Shown: one piece after another, positions 1 through 9,668 of the stretch
Layout: each line of letters begins with the position of its first letter
Numbering within the stretch: the stretch's first letter is position 1
Source of the DNA: Flavobacterium sp. IB48
Lineage (GTDB): Bacteria > Bacteroidota > Bacteroidia > Flavobacteriales > Flavobacteriaceae
Assembly (NCBI RefSeq): GCF_016405855.1
Contig: NZ_JAEFCA010000003.1
Coordinates: 492,253 to 556,252, forward strand
DNA: 64,000 nt
Reading direction: 5' to 3'
Program-made: the position numbers and the translations under genes
The notes under the pieces: model-generated
Seen by the model: the letters and a program-made list of their open reading frames with translations, nothing else
Databases searched by the model: none
What the model was told of the DNA's origin: nothing

Positions 1-276
1 TAAAACATGTGTTGTGCCATACTTCATGCTTGCATCATAAATATCCTGAATGGTTTCTTCATTTGGAGTCTGACTGAAATAGTACTTTTCTCCTCCATTA
101 ATCTGAATATCTATAAATCCTGCAGCGAGATGATTTCCTCCCAAATTAATTTGCTCAATGTCATTTGGTATTTCTTGGTGTACTGAAATAATAGTCCCGT
201 TTTCAATAATTACGGCCCCATTTTCAATTACTTCATCTCCTGTATGCACAATCGCATTTACAATTGCTTGTTTCAT
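1..276 (-). CDS. nagA: N-acetylglucosamine-6-phosphate deacetylase, N-terminal part (cut by window edge)
   Basis: The first 92 codons of an amidohydrolase are visible; the rest lies beyond base 1. NagA removes the acetyl group from GlcNAc-6-phosphate in the cytoplasm, giving glucosamine-6-phosphate for glycolysis. The segment GFIDIQINGG is the NagA version of the first metal-site strand, and KYGTTHVL follows as in the family. The ATG at 274-276 starts 9 nt after the sialidase stop, so it is the downstream member of the sialic-acid operon. This fits the Bacteroides-type route in which ManNAc is epimerised to GlcNAc and then phosphorylated. The catalytic residues lie outside the window and cannot be checked. 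Confidence 0.85.
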   Translation of the reverse strand, partial: MKQAIVNAIVHTGDEVIENGAVIIENGTIISVHQEIPNDIEQINLGGNHLAAGFIDIQINGGEKYYFSQTPNEETIQDIYDASMKYGTTHVL

Positions 277-285
277 GTTTTAATT

Positions 286-3200
286 TTATTTCTTTATAAT
301 TTTACTGTTAAGTCCAGTATTTGAATCTTTTACATTTAAAAGATAAATTCCTTGAGGCTGGTCTGCCAATGAAAATGATATCTCTTTTTCGTTCAAATTT
401 AAAACGGAAGTTCGAATTAATTTCCCAGTTAAATCGAATAATTTAATTGCAGCAATTCCAGAAGCATTATTTACTTTGATTTTAACTATATCCTTAACAG
501 GATTTGGACTTACTTCAACACTAAATTCGTTATTTTCTATTACAGTATTTTCTGTTACTTTTTTTGCTGATAAAGAACTTGATGGAGGCAAAAATGTATC
601 AGCTCCGCTTGTAAGCCAGTTTAATGAGAAACGGACAAAATACATCTGATAAGTTGAGCTTTCGCCATTTTCATAATAAATGCCAATTGTTCCGTCTGGC
701 AAAATAGTAAGACTTGAATAAGCAGATGCTCCAGGAAATATTGTTTTTGGCGAACCCCAAGTTGTTCCTTCATCTGTACTCATTTGCACGCTTACATTTT
801 TACGGCTGCTTGAAAATGGAATCGAATGTAATAAGCGATTTTTATCGTAACCATCAAGTGTTGAAGTATAACGAATAAAATCACCATCACAATTTGGATC
901 TGTTATACTTGTTTGATTATAAGCTGTTCCCCATGTTGCTCCTTTATCTGTCGAGATATTAAAACGGCGTGTTCCCGGATTTCTTATACTCATCATAATG
1001 TTTCCGTTATTCAATTCTACCACTTTTGCTTCATCTCCATCTATTTCTGCTCTATTTGTCGATGCTGTCCAAGTAATACCGTGATCGGCACTTGTAATTA
1101 AATAATTACTAATGCGTTCTGTTCCTGAAACATTTTCTCGAACTGCAATTGTGGCAACAATTTTACCATCACGTAATTGATGTGCTCTACCAGAAGCAAC
1201 AAACAATCCTTTCCAATTTGGGTTTGGTCCGTAGATCTGACTCGTAATATCTACAGGACTTCCCCAAGTTACGCCGTTATCCGTACTATGAATTACCAAA
1301 ACCTTTGCAGGAACCGCATTAGTTGAAGCAAAAAATCCTTTATCTGCAGAAACTAAACACAATAATTCTCCTGTCGATTTATCTAAGACCAAAGCCGCAT
1401 CTCCTGCTCCGGTTGCCGCTCCAAAATTGGCAATTGTTAATGGTGAAGACCAAGTTTTTCCGTTATCGGTACTTCTGCGCACAACAGGATCTATTTTTGC
1501 CGATAAATCTCCTGAGCCATTCCATCTTTTATCTGTTACCGTTACCAGCGAACCATCGGCAGCAGTGATGATTGCTGGAATACGATAACTTGCAGAACCT
1601 GCATCTCCAGGCGTAAATAAAAGCGTATTGGTTAATAATATTACTCGGTTTCCAGATACTGTATTTGAGGCTACATTATAAGTTATTCCGTTTGCAACAA
1701 TTGACTCGCAGGTTGCATCTAATAAATTTCCTTCAGTTGCTCCAGCTGAAACATCGTAAGTAATCCAAAAATAATTATCTCCAGAAGCCAATGCTTTTGA
1801 TCCGTTTACAATAAGATTTCCGCTAGAAGGTGTAACATTTCCAAATAATGTTGCTGTTGTCGGATTAAAAATTGCTGTGCTTCCGCTTGAATATATTTTA
1901 ATATTTGTAACGTCGCTAATATTGGTAGTTCCTGCCATAGTAAACTTTAAAGCACTTACCGTCAACGGATTTAAATTGCCCGAAACAGAAGCTTTTACCG
2001 CTATAATTCTCTGATCTGTATCGCCTAAACCTGTTGGCAATTCTGTCTGAATCAAAGAGATTGAATTAATCTGCATTTCATTCGTCTGCGCAATAACAGA
2101 AGCTCCATTCATTAATGTTCCTGGATGATTATTCCCTGAAATATCTGGAACCGTTGTACCACTTATATTTTCAAAATCCCAAGCGGCAATTAATCCAGTT
2201 TCTGTTCCCGTTATTGCAACTGTCTTATCGGTCAAAACTTCTGCTGCAGTCATAGCTTTGCTCCAAAAACGAATGTCATCGATTTGGGCATTCATATAAG
2301 AAGAAAAATTACTTATCGTGCCAAAAAACAAATCTCCTGTATTTGAAACTGTATTTGTTCCTCCAATGTTAGACGATGTTTTAGTTTGCTGCAAAACACC
2401 ATCAACATAAATTTTACAGCTTGTGGTGGCAACATCAACTACCATTGCCAAATGATGCCAAACATTGTCTGCAATACTCGAAGTTCCGTACGGCGGGCCT
2501 GCTGCTCCTGCGCTTGTCGTTAAATTTACTCCAAACTGTCCTCCTCCTGCCGAAGTATTATTTATAAATTCATATCCAATTCCAGAACCATTTGGACGTT
2601 TGCTCAAAATACGTTTTCCGAAATCGCCCGTTTTTATTCTGCAACTTATGGTTAAATTTTGTCCAGCCGCCAAGTTAAAATCACTATGATTTGAAACTAA
2701 CATATAATCATTTACTCCGTCTAAATTTAAAACCATCGGAAAAGCATTTGGAAAAGTAACAGATCCAAAAAGAGTTCCCGTATGACTATTTCCTGAAATA
2801 TCTGGAACTGAAGTGCCGGTTATATTTTCAAAATTCCATGCTGCCAAAAGATCTGTCGCAGGTCCATTAACAACTGCTGTCATATCTGCTTGCAATTCAG
2901 TTGCTGTCATTGCTTTATTCCAAACACGTACGTTATCAATCTGTCCTGCCCATTTGTAGCTGTTGGAAGCGTCTGAAGTTGCACCAATTACAAAGCTCAC
3001 AGCATTAGAAAAATCGGAAGTTACAGAAGTAAATGTTTTTCCTGTATTGGCTAAAACTCCGTCAATGTATCCATACATAGTTCGGTTACTCGAGGCATCC
3101 ATAACCAAAGCGATATGATGCCAAGTTCCGTCTGCGAGAGAATTAGCAGAATAGCCTGCTGTACTTATGCTTGCTGGAGTTCCAGTACCACTCATGTTCA

Positions 3201-3489
3201 TGGCAAACTTTCCTGCATTTGTGCCGTTTCCTGTCCAAAATTCATATCCATTACCAGAAGTGCCATTTCTTTTAGCAAAAATTCTTGGTGTTCCAGTATT
3301 GGTTGTTGTTTTAATCCAACAGGTTACGGTTTTATTTTGACCCGAACCAAAGTCTAAATCCGGATGATCTGCCACTGTCATATAAGTTGAAGTGCCATCA
3401 AGATTTAAAACTTTACCACTTTGCGCTTTTGTATTTATACTGCATAAACACATCAAACACGAACAAAAATAGCGTAATACATTTTTCAT
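286..3489 (-). CDS. nanH: secreted multidomain sialidase (GH33) with two LamG-like domains and a T9SS tail
   Basis: This is a 1067-residue exo-sialidase expected to release terminal sialic acid outside the cell. After a signal peptide (about 1-22) come two concanavalin-like LamG domains (about 25-230 and 250-455), a sialidase-associated N-terminal domain (about 470-610) and the catalytic propeller (about 625-970). The propeller has the RIP arginine motif near residue 636 and five Asp boxes: STDNGKTW, STDNGVTW, SADHGITW, STDKGATW and STDEGTTW. The last 75 or so residues, starting near SPNPVKD and ending SKIIKK, look like a type A sorting domain for type IX secretion. It sits between the epimerase and nagA. 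The two LamG domains resemble each other and probably arose by duplication. Their ligand is unknown. Confidence 0.93.
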   Translation of the reverse strand: MKNVLRYFCSCLMCLCSINTKAQSGKVLNLDGTSTYMTVADHPDLDFGSGQNKTVTCWIKTTTNTGTPRIFAKRNGTSGNGYEFWTGNGTNAGKFAMNMSGTGTPASISTAGYSANSLADGTWHHIALVMDASSNRTMYGYIDGVLANTGKTFTSVTSDFSNAVSFVIGATSDASNSYKWAGQIDNVRVWNKAMTATELQADMTAVVNGPATDLLAAWNFENITGTSVPDISGNSHTGTLFGSVTFPNAFPMVLNLDGVNDYMLVSNHSDFNLAAGQNLTISCRIKTGDFGKRILSKRPNGSGIGYEFINNTSAGGGQFGVNLTTSAGAAGPPYGTSSIADNVWHHLAMVVDVATTSCKIYVDGVLQQTKTSSNIGGTNTVSNTGDLFFGTISNFSSYMNAQIDDIRFWSKAMTAAEVLTDKTVAITGTETGLIAAWDFENISGTTVPDISGNNHPGTLMNGASVIAQTNEMQINSISLIQTELPTGLGDTDQRIIAVKASVSGNLNPLTVSALKFTMAGTTNISDVTNIKIYSSGSTAIFNPTTATLFGNVTPSSGNLIVNGSKALASGDNYFWITYDVSAGATEGNLLDATCESIVANGITYNVASNTVSGNRVILLTNTLLFTPGDAGSASYRIPAIITAADGSLVTVTDKRWNGSGDLSAKIDPVVRRSTDNGKTWSSPLTIANFGAATGAGDAALVLDKSTGELLCLVSADKGFFASTNAVPAKVLVIHSTDNGVTWGSPVDITSQIYGPNPNWKGLFVASGRAHQLRDGKIVATIAVRENVSGTERISNYLITSADHGITWTASTNRAEIDGDEAKVVELNNGNIMMSIRNPGTRRFNISTDKGATWGTAYNQTSITDPNCDGDFIRYTSTLDGYDKNRLLHSIPFSSSRKNVSVQMSTDEGTTWGSPKTIFPGASAYSSLTILPDGTIGIYYENGESSTYQMYFVRFSLNWLTSGADTFLPPSSSLSAKKVTENTVIENNEFSVEVSPNPVKDIVKIKVNNASGIAAIKLFDLTGKLIRTSVLNLNEKEISFSLADQPQGIYLLNVKDSNTGLNSKIIKK

Positions 3490-3583
3490 AGTTTTTAATA
3501 TTTGGTTATAAATTGGTTAAAAAGCATTAAAAAATAATAACGAAAAACTTGATGACTGGCGGATAAATCAGGATAAGCGGACT

Positions 3584-4771
3584 TTAATTTTTCTCAAGAT
3601 ATTCGTTTAATATTTGTGTACAATACCATTCCTGACGAGGCAAATGAAATGGTCCTTTATAAAGATTACCTTTGGCAGTTTGAGCTACGCTTCCGTCTCG
3701 GTGCAAATAGCCAAACCACTCCCCATTTTCTTTATCATGAAATTTACTATACGAGTAATCGTGAATCATTTTATGCCATTTTGCATATTTCTCATTTCCT
3801 GTCATGGTATAAGCCAGTAAGGTTGCAATAATCACTTCATTATGTGGCCACCAGAATTTCATATCCTGCCAATATTCCTGAACAGGATTTCCATAAACAT
3901 CAAGGAAATATAGAATTCCTCCGTGTTCTTTATCCCAGCCTCTTTCCCACATATAATCGAGCATTTTACACCCTAGTTCAATTAAATGTGGATCGTTATT
4001 TCTGTATTTTGCTTCATGCAGAATAAACCATGCACCTTCTATTGCATGTCCAGGATTTAAAGTGCGTCCGTCAATATGATCAATTATAGAACCGTCTGGA
4101 GCAACTTGTTCCATGACACATTTTATATCGTCTTTTACAAAGTCATTTTCGATTTCGGCTATCCATTTCATAATCCATTCATCACAACGCGAGTCGCCAA
4201 TATTTTCTCTTATTTGCTGTGCTGTATTGATCATAATCATAGGAGAGCCAATTCCTTTTGAAGGTCTTGTTGAAGTATATTTTGGTTCTAACAAACCAGG
4301 AGTTGTTGTATATTTTATGCACTCTCCAAAAAGATGTCGCGCTTGTTCTGCTGCGGCTTCATCTCCACTTGCTTTGGCGTAAGCACTCATCGCAATTGCT
4401 GCAAATGTTTCAGAAAAATAATAACGGCGTTTACGAATTGGGCTTCCATCTTGAGTGACGTGAAAAAACATTCTTCCATCAGTATCAAAACAATGTTGAT
4501 TAATAAAATCGATTCCCGATTTAGCGCCATCAAGCCATTCTTGCTTTGGCTCTATTGTATTATAAAGTGTTGCTAAAAGCCAAGCTGTGCGCCCCTGAAA
4601 CCAAACCGATTTATCTGTATCAATCAAATCTCCAGTTTGGTTCCGCATCAATAAGTAACCGCCATGCTCGGTATCTACAGATCGCGGAAACCAAAATGGC
4701 ACTGTATTATTTAGTAATTGGTTCTGATAAAAGTCTTTTAATTCTATTAAATCAGTTTTTGAATAGCTCAT
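3584..4771 (-). CDS. N-acylglucosamine 2-epimerase (AGE family)
   Basis: A 395-residue protein with the length and motifs of the AGE/renin-binding-protein family, an (alpha/alpha)6 barrel. Visible family segments are NPGHAIEGAWF, WWPHNEVIIATL and the C-terminal WYCTQILNEYL, which carry the conserved histidines. In this locus it would interconvert ManNAc, released by the lyase, and GlcNAc without ATP or phosphorylation. That is the step that separates Bacteroidota sialic-acid catabolism from the E. coli NanK/NanE route. No signal peptide is seen, so it should be cytoplasmic. It lies between the O-acetylesterase and the sialidase. Cellobiose 2-epimerases are relatives, but the context favours the amino sugar. 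Confidence 0.88.
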   Translation of the reverse strand: MSYSKTDLIELKDFYQNQLLNNTVPFWFPRSVDTEHGGYLLMRNQTGDLIDTDKSVWFQGRTAWLLATLYNTIEPKQEWLDGAKSGIDFINQHCFDTDGRMFFHVTQDGSPIRKRRYYFSETFAAIAMSAYAKASGDEAAAEQARHLFGECIKYTTTPGLLEPKYTSTRPSKGIGSPMIMINTAQQIRENIGDSRCDEWIMKWIAEIENDFVKDDIKCVMEQVAPDGSIIDHIDGRTLNPGHAIEGAWFILHEAKYRNNDPHLIELGCKMLDYMWERGWDKEHGGILYFLDVYGNPVQEYWQDMKFWWPHNEVIIATLLAYTMTGNEKYAKWHKMIHDYSYSKFHDKENGEWFGYLHRDGSVAQTAKGNLYKGPFHLPRQEWYCTQILNEYLEKN

Positions 4772-4834
4772 TTTTGATATATGTTTTTTATGCCCGAAAA
4801 TAAATTCAGGTTCAGTTATAGATAGGTGAAGTCA

Positions 4835-4863
4835 CTTTAGCTGAAAAATCAGGTCAGCTAAAG
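4835..4863. repeat. perfect 10-bp inverted repeat in the esterase-epimerase gap
   Basis: CTTTAGCTGA (4835-4844) and TCAGCTAAAG (4854-4863) pair perfectly around a 9-nt loop. Neither strand has a T-run after the stem, so it is not a normal intrinsic terminator. A role in mRNA processing or stability between two operon genes is possible but only inferred. Confidence 0.55.
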
Positions 4864-4889
4864 GAAAAATATAGATATAGAGATGCTTT

Positions 4890-6995
4890 CTAGTTTTTGC
4901 TTATAGAATTCAGTTTAAGCTTAAAAGTGGAACATGGGAGACTGGCTTCGTTTACCAAATTTGCTGTTGTATAAGGTTTCCAGGCGTAGAAAACTTCATT
5001 AACTTTTTCGCCATTCGGAATACTAATCTCAACTTGATCTTTTATAATTTTTGCTTTGGTTTCAATCCGAATTCCTTTCTCGGTAACTAATTCAAAACCG
5101 ATTAGGTCTTTTTTATCTGCGGTGTATAATTGTTTTGCATTCGAAAAAGAAACTAGAATTGCATCTCCTTTTTGAATTGCTTTTAAAGGAATTGGTCCGT
5201 TTGCTATTATTTTTTTGCCGTATGTATTTTTTAATGCCAATAACGCTAATCGCTCCCCAATTTGCCTTTTCTTTATTGGATGAACATTTGTCTCTTCTCC
5301 AAAATCCATACTAACAGCCATGCCACTATTAGGAATTTCTTTTTGAATTCTATTTTGTGCATCTCTAAATTCTGGCCACGATGGTCGATTAATTCCTGAT
5401 AATTGCACAAAATAAAATGGCAATGAACCTCCCCAAGCGTTTCTCCAATTTTTGACTAATTCTGGCATTAAATGTTCATACAATTCAACATTATGTGCAT
5501 TGCTTTCTCCTTGGTACCAAATAAATCCCTTTATCGGAAACGCTGTAAAATGCGAAACGCCTGCTTCGTAATTGTAACAAGGATCGTAAGGATGACGCTG
5601 TTTTGGGTTTATTGCGTTTTTTAAATTTTCGTCTGCTCTAGAGCGTACCCAAGGCTGCAAGAAATCAGATTTTCTCCAATTTGTTAATACGTCCACTACT
5701 TTATCATCATGCTCCAAAGTATATCTCTCAAACCAAGATTCTATTGGAGAACCGCCAACGGCAACTTCTATTAATCCGATTGGAATATTTTCTTCGCGAA
5801 TAATGTTTTGACCAAAGTAAAAGGCTACTGCCGAAAAATCTTTGGCACTTAAAGAATCGCATGTTTTCCATTTTCCAGAAAAATATTTCAACTGATTTAC
5901 TTTTTCTAAAGTAATCGAGTCAAAAGCTTTTTCGTTTGTTTCTTGAATAGCTTCAAAATTGAATAATCTAAGGTTGGTGTTCTCAACCGCTTTCTTTACT
6001 TCAGAGATTCCATTTTCAGATTTTTTTAGAGGAAAAGCCATATTAGATTGTCCTGAACAAAACCAAACATCTCCAATTAAAATATTTTTTAAAGTGATTT
6101 TTTTATCTAAAGTTGAAATTGAAATTTCGTGAATTCCTCCAGATTTCATTGCTGGAAAAATAACTTTCCATTTTCCTGCTTCATTTGTTGTTGCAATTTC
6201 TTTTTTATCATCAAAAACTACTTCAACTTTTTCTCCTCCATTTGCATTTCCATAAATTAGAATCGGCTGGTTACGCTGTAAAACCATATTATCGGTAAAA
6301 ACAGTTCCTAATTTTAAACCTCCAAAATCTTGGGTAACATTTTCGTAAACTGTCTGTGCTAAGATTTTTGCCCCTTCCTTTGTTGGATGCAATGCATCTG
6401 GAAAAAGGTCTGGACGCGAATATAATTTTTCATGAAGGTCAATTAAATTGACATTGTTGGCTTTTGTAATCTCGCCGATATGCTCCTGAATTTGCCAAAA
6501 CCAATCTCGGGTTCCCGATTTAAAACGAGGATGTTCATTGAAAATCGGAGTCATACGACAGATAAAGATTTTTACATTCGGATTCTGTTTTCTTAATGCA
6601 TCAATCAGCCAAAAATAATCGGCATTAAAATCTTCTTTGTAATTCGGCCAGTTCCTCGGATCAGTATCATTTAATCCCAAATGAATAATTGCAATATCCG
6701 GCTGATAGGCAATCGCATCAGAGCATTCTTTAGTTTTATAATAAGGTTTACTCCCTTTTTTTAAAAGAGTTGCACCACTGTGTCCAAAATTTCTAATTTC
6801 ATAACCATTTCCCATTAAAACCTGCAATTGCGAAGGATAAGATTCTGATTGCGGGTTTGCCAACAAATATCCCGCTGTAACAGAATCTCCCAAACAAGCC
6901 ACTTTTACAGTCGTTTTTTGTGCATTCATTTTAAATGGAATGACTGTAAAAACTATTAATAGGAACAGAAATAAATTTCGTTTTTGTGTTCTCAT
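4890..6995 (-). CDS. two-domain sialate O-acetylesterase (SGNH + SASA)
   Basis: A 701-residue secreted esterase predicted to remove O-acetyl groups from sialic acid so that sialidase and lyase can act. After a signal peptide (about 1-25) comes an SGNH/GDSL hydrolase domain with GDSVTAGY as block I, GLNDTDP as block III and DALHPT carrying the Asp-His pair (about 28-220). The second module (about 230-690) is the sialate O-acetylesterase/DUF303 type, with WFCSGQSNM as the serine motif and WYQGESN. Two esterase domains in one chain are known in sialic-acid loci of Bacteroides and Tannerella. An upstream in-frame ATG would add 32 residues, but the signal peptide decides for the start at 6995. It follows the MFS gene. 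Confidence 0.9.
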   Translation of the reverse strand: MRTQKRNLFLFLLIVFTVIPFKMNAQKTTVKVACLGDSVTAGYLLANPQSESYPSQLQVLMGNGYEIRNFGHSGATLLKKGSKPYYKTKECSDAIAYQPDIAIIHLGLNDTDPRNWPNYKEDFNADYFWLIDALRKQNPNVKIFICRMTPIFNEHPRFKSGTRDWFWQIQEHIGEITKANNVNLIDLHEKLYSRPDLFPDALHPTKEGAKILAQTVYENVTQDFGGLKLGTVFTDNMVLQRNQPILIYGNANGGEKVEVVFDDKKEIATTNEAGKWKVIFPAMKSGGIHEISISTLDKKITLKNILIGDVWFCSGQSNMAFPLKKSENGISEVKKAVENTNLRLFNFEAIQETNEKAFDSITLEKVNQLKYFSGKWKTCDSLSAKDFSAVAFYFGQNIIREENIPIGLIEVAVGGSPIESWFERYTLEHDDKVVDVLTNWRKSDFLQPWVRSRADENLKNAINPKQRHPYDPCYNYEAGVSHFTAFPIKGFIWYQGESNAHNVELYEHLMPELVKNWRNAWGGSLPFYFVQLSGINRPSWPEFRDAQNRIQKEIPNSGMAVSMDFGEETNVHPIKKRQIGERLALLALKNTYGKKIIANGPIPLKAIQKGDAILVSFSNAKQLYTADKKDLIGFELVTEKGIRIETKAKIIKDQVEISIPNGEKVNEVFYAWKPYTTANLVNEASLPCSTFKLKLNSISKN

Positions 6996-7025
6996 TTTTT
7001 CTTCAAATTCTATTAAAATTGAGGA

Positions 7026-7076
7026 ATCATGAGCCGAGCGAAACGGCAAGGCTTCGCCCAGGCTTATAAAACCAAA
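7026..7076. repeat. GC-rich hairpin-forming insert upstream of the esterase
   Basis: This roughly 50-bp stretch is clearly richer in G and C than its surroundings. It contains nested small inverted repeats (GCCG with CGGC, GGC with GCC). It lies between the MFS gene and the esterase start. It looks like a dispersed intergenic repeat, but copy number cannot be judged from this window. Confidence 0.4.
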
Positions 7077-7125
7077 AAACCTAACTAACAAATCTAATTT
7101 TTAAAAAAGGGTAAATAATTATGCT

Positions 7126-8361
7126 TTAAGCCTCTTCAAAATCGTTTACTTTTGGGCGCAAAAAACTAATTTGTGTTATAAGGGCAATCAGTACGATACC
7201 GGCCATCAAAGAAAAACCATAACCCAAATTACCAGTATCGGCTGATTTACCTAACAAAGAGGTGACCAATGCGCCACAGCCAACTCCTGTCATATTTAAA
7301 ATACCATAAGCCGTAGCCCGATATTTTGAAGAAACAAATTGACAGATAATGGGCATATTGTTTGCGTCAAACATTCCGTATCCTATACCAAAACACAAAA
7401 CTGCGCCAACCACGTGAAGCAACGAATGCCCAAATCCGATCAACATTAATGCGGGAATAGTTAAGCTTAAACCTATCGCGCTAGTATAAATTCTTCCTTT
7501 TATATTTTTTTGAACCCATTTATCTGATAAAATTCCACCGAACACAACTCCCAATAAAGAAGAAAATGAAATTGTAATCGTTGCTAAAGGCCCAGCCTGA
7601 TCCATTGAAATACCTAAATTGTCTGAGAAAAGCGTTGGAAGCCAGTTTTTAGTTGCCCATCCCGGTAAACTTATAATCGCGAAATAGAAAAGAATTACCC
7701 AAAAAGAAATATTGGTAAATAATAGGGCTAGACCTTTTAGCAAAGAAACTTTTTCGTGTGTTTTATTAAACTCTGGATCAAAAACCTTTGTCTTTTTCTC
7801 AAATAAAAAGAAAACCAAAATGATAGAGTAAACCACGCCTACAATTCCGAAATGATGAAAAGTAGAATGCCAAGAATATCTTGCTGCAATTGTCGCTCCA
7901 AAGCCACCTAAAGCCGAGCCAACATAAAGCCCTGTCATGTGGATCCCGATGGCAAGTGATCTTGTTTTTTGTTGATGATAATCGGCAATTAAAGATAAAC
8001 CAGCAGGAATGTATAAAGCTTCGCTCACGCCCATAATGGCTCTTAGCCAATAAACTTCATCGTATGTTTTGGCATAACCCATTGCATAGGTAACTGCAGA
8101 CCAAACAAATAAACTCCCAATAATTAGCCATTTTCTATTTAATTTATCGGCGATAATTCCAGAAACTGGACTCATCAAAGCATAAATCCAAAGAAAAACT
8201 GCCATTAAGCGTCCAAAATTTTCTCCTGAAACTAATTCAGGAATGTCACTTTCCATTGATGGTCTCATGGTTGCGAGCATCTGCCTGTCCATGTAGTTTA
8301 ATAAAGCTACAATCCAAAGTAACGCGACTACGAGCCAAGGATAATATTTAGAGTTTTTCAT
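7126..8361 (-). CDS. MFS transporter, probable sialic-acid permease
   Basis: A 411-residue major-facilitator protein with about 12 hydrophobic segments. The start of the family is recognisable: NYMDRQMLATMRPSM after helix 1, then the loop ADKLNRKWLIIGS between helices 2 and 3, which matches the MFS signature. It belongs with anion:cation or sugar-acid symporters. Its position between the mutarotase and the esterase makes it the likely inner-membrane importer of N-acetylneuraminate, as for NanT of Bacteroides and Tannerella. The start at 8361 (KNSKYYPWLVV) is preferred over an in-frame ATG 12 codons upstream because it begins just before the first membrane helix. Substrate is inferred from context only. 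Confidence 0.82.
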   Translation of the reverse strand: MKNSKYYPWLVVALLWIVALLNYMDRQMLATMRPSMESDIPELVSGENFGRLMAVFLWIYALMSPVSGIIADKLNRKWLIIGSLFVWSAVTYAMGYAKTYDEVYWLRAIMGVSEALYIPAGLSLIADYHQQKTRSLAIGIHMTGLYVGSALGGFGATIAARYSWHSTFHHFGIVGVVYSIILVFFLFEKKTKVFDPEFNKTHEKVSLLKGLALLFTNISFWVILFYFAIISLPGWATKNWLPTLFSDNLGISMDQAGPLATITISFSSLLGVVFGGILSDKWVQKNIKGRIYTSAIGLSLTIPALMLIGFGHSLLHVVGAVLCFGIGYGMFDANNMPIICQFVSSKYRATAYGILNMTGVGCGALVTSLLGKSADTGNLGYGFSLMAGIVLIALITQISFLRPKVNDFEEA

Positions 8362-8406
8362 TTTGGTTTTGGTTGATTTTTGGTTTTTTATTAGCAATCT
8401 TCAATT

Positions 8407-8439
8407 AAACCTGACAGGTTTTAAAAACCTATCAGGTTT
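8407..8439. repeat. 33-bp near-perfect palindrome between mutarotase and MFS genes
   Basis: AAACCTGACAGGTTTT is followed almost directly by its inverse, AAAACCTATCAGGTTT, with one mismatch. Each half also contains ACCTGACAGGT. There is no flanking T-run suited to a terminator on the minus strand. The form suggests a dispersed intergenic repeat of flavobacteria. Confidence 0.6.
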
Positions 8440-8476
8440 CTAAGCAACTTAACTTAATTAACTTAGATTTTTATTT

Positions 8477-9637
8477 TTATTCTACAGTTCCAATCATAAC
8501 ATCTGGTGTACGAATTCCAGGTTTTATTTCTCCATTTGATAAAACAATTTTATCGTTCCAAAGTACTGCTGTTGTCGTTACATGAGCTAGAAATGGCAAT
8601 TCGCCAATTTTTGTCCATTTATTTTTTAAAGTATCGTACAATAAAACGGCATTGTAAAATCCTTGATGTGTTGTATTTAAGATATTTTTTTCGGCAATTA
8701 ATTTTGCTTTTTCTTCTTCTGAAGCTGTCTGTGAAATTTGAGATAAATAGGTTTCTATTTTATGAAAAGTTTCTCCGTTATCTCCTCCGGTAATAATGAT
8801 ATAGTTTTTCCCAAAAGCGACTCCTGCTCCTGCTGAAAAATTAGTAGTTTTCTTTCCGTCCGTTATAATTGCTTTAGTTTCCCAAATTTGTTTTTTCAGG
8901 TTGAAAGCCAATGTTGTGTTGTGCAAATCACTTATTCCAGAAGCTGTTTTGGTTCTTCCTCCAACAACATAAATGACTTCATTCTGAACCACTGCTACTG
9001 AATTTGCTAATGCAAAAGGTAATTTTGGTTCTGATTTCCATTCTGGCTTGGCTTTATTTAAATCAATGCTAAAAACCAAATCGGAACTTTTTGTGGCTTC
9101 ATCGCCGCCAATTGCATATACTACATTGCTTACATTTACAAGAGCAATATTGGTTATTTGGATTGGAAAATCGGGCAGTGCTTTTATTTCAATTTCATTT
9201 TTTTCAGAATTCCAATTTAAAATATGTGCTTTGTTGGATAAACCATTCTCATTTTCTCCTCCAACGTACACGATTCCTAAACTGGTTGAAACATTGCCGC
9301 AATACGCAATTGGTTCTGGTAATTCTGCTATTGATTTTTTATTCCAATGAAAGGTTTTATCGTTTTTTTCTAAAACATGAATTTCTTTTGAATAATGCTT
9401 CTTTCCTCCTTCCCAAGGCATTTTATCTTGAAAATTTGCTCCTCCAGCTACAATTAAAACATCATTTGTCACGCCATTAATTGGTCCTGCAAAACCTAGA
9501 GAAAGACTTCCATCGGCATTTTGAAGCTGCGCTGCTTTTTGCCATTCTATTTTTGAAATATTTTTTTGTTGCGAAAGACCAACTGTTGCTGACATAATTG
9601 AAATAGTAAGAATTGAGAAAGAAAAAAATCGATTCAT
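8477..9637 (-). CDS. kelch-repeat N-acetylneuraminate epimerase/mutarotase (NanM-like)
   Basis: A 386-residue secreted beta-propeller protein. The signal peptide ends near SATVGLSQQ. Kelch-type blades with GG turns are seen as VIVAGGANF, VYVGGENENG, VYAIGGDE, IYVVGGRT and IIITGGDNG. The arrangement matches cyclically permuted mutarotases such as E. coli NanM, which speed alpha/beta anomer exchange of free sialic acid in the periplasm. The ATG at 9637 is chosen over one 18 codons upstream because the signal peptide follows it directly and it avoids overlap with nanA. It lies between nanA and the transporter, which supports the role. Confidence 0.85.
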   Translation of the reverse strand: MNRFFSFSILTISIMSATVGLSQQKNISKIEWQKAAQLQNADGSLSLGFAGPINGVTNDVLIVAGGANFQDKMPWEGGKKHYSKEIHVLEKNDKTFHWNKKSIAELPEPIAYCGNVSTSLGIVYVGGENENGLSNKAHILNWNSEKNEIEIKALPDFPIQITNIALVNVSNVVYAIGGDEATKSSDLVFSIDLNKAKPEWKSEPKLPFALANSVAVVQNEVIYVVGGRTKTASGISDLHNTTLAFNLKKQIWETKAIITDGKKTTNFSAGAGVAFGKNYIIITGGDNGETFHKIETYLSQISQTASEEEKAKLIAEKNILNTTHQGFYNAVLLYDTLKNKWTKIGELPFLAHVTTTAVLWNDKIVLSNGEIKPGIRTPDVMIGTVE

Positions 9638-9668
9638 AGTTGTTTGTTTTAGCCGAAAACGAAACGTA

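Noticed and set aside
913..1568. Plus-strand open frames inside the sialidase gene
   Set aside because: They are antisense to a well-supported domain-bearing gene and carry no motifs.
4835..4863. Terminator between the esterase and epimerase genes
   Set aside because: The stem is perfect but no T-run follows on either strand, and both genes are in one operon.
7799..8050. 83-codon minus-strand frame inside the transporter gene
   Set aside because: It is an alternative frame of the MFS gene, which has clear membrane helices in its own frame.
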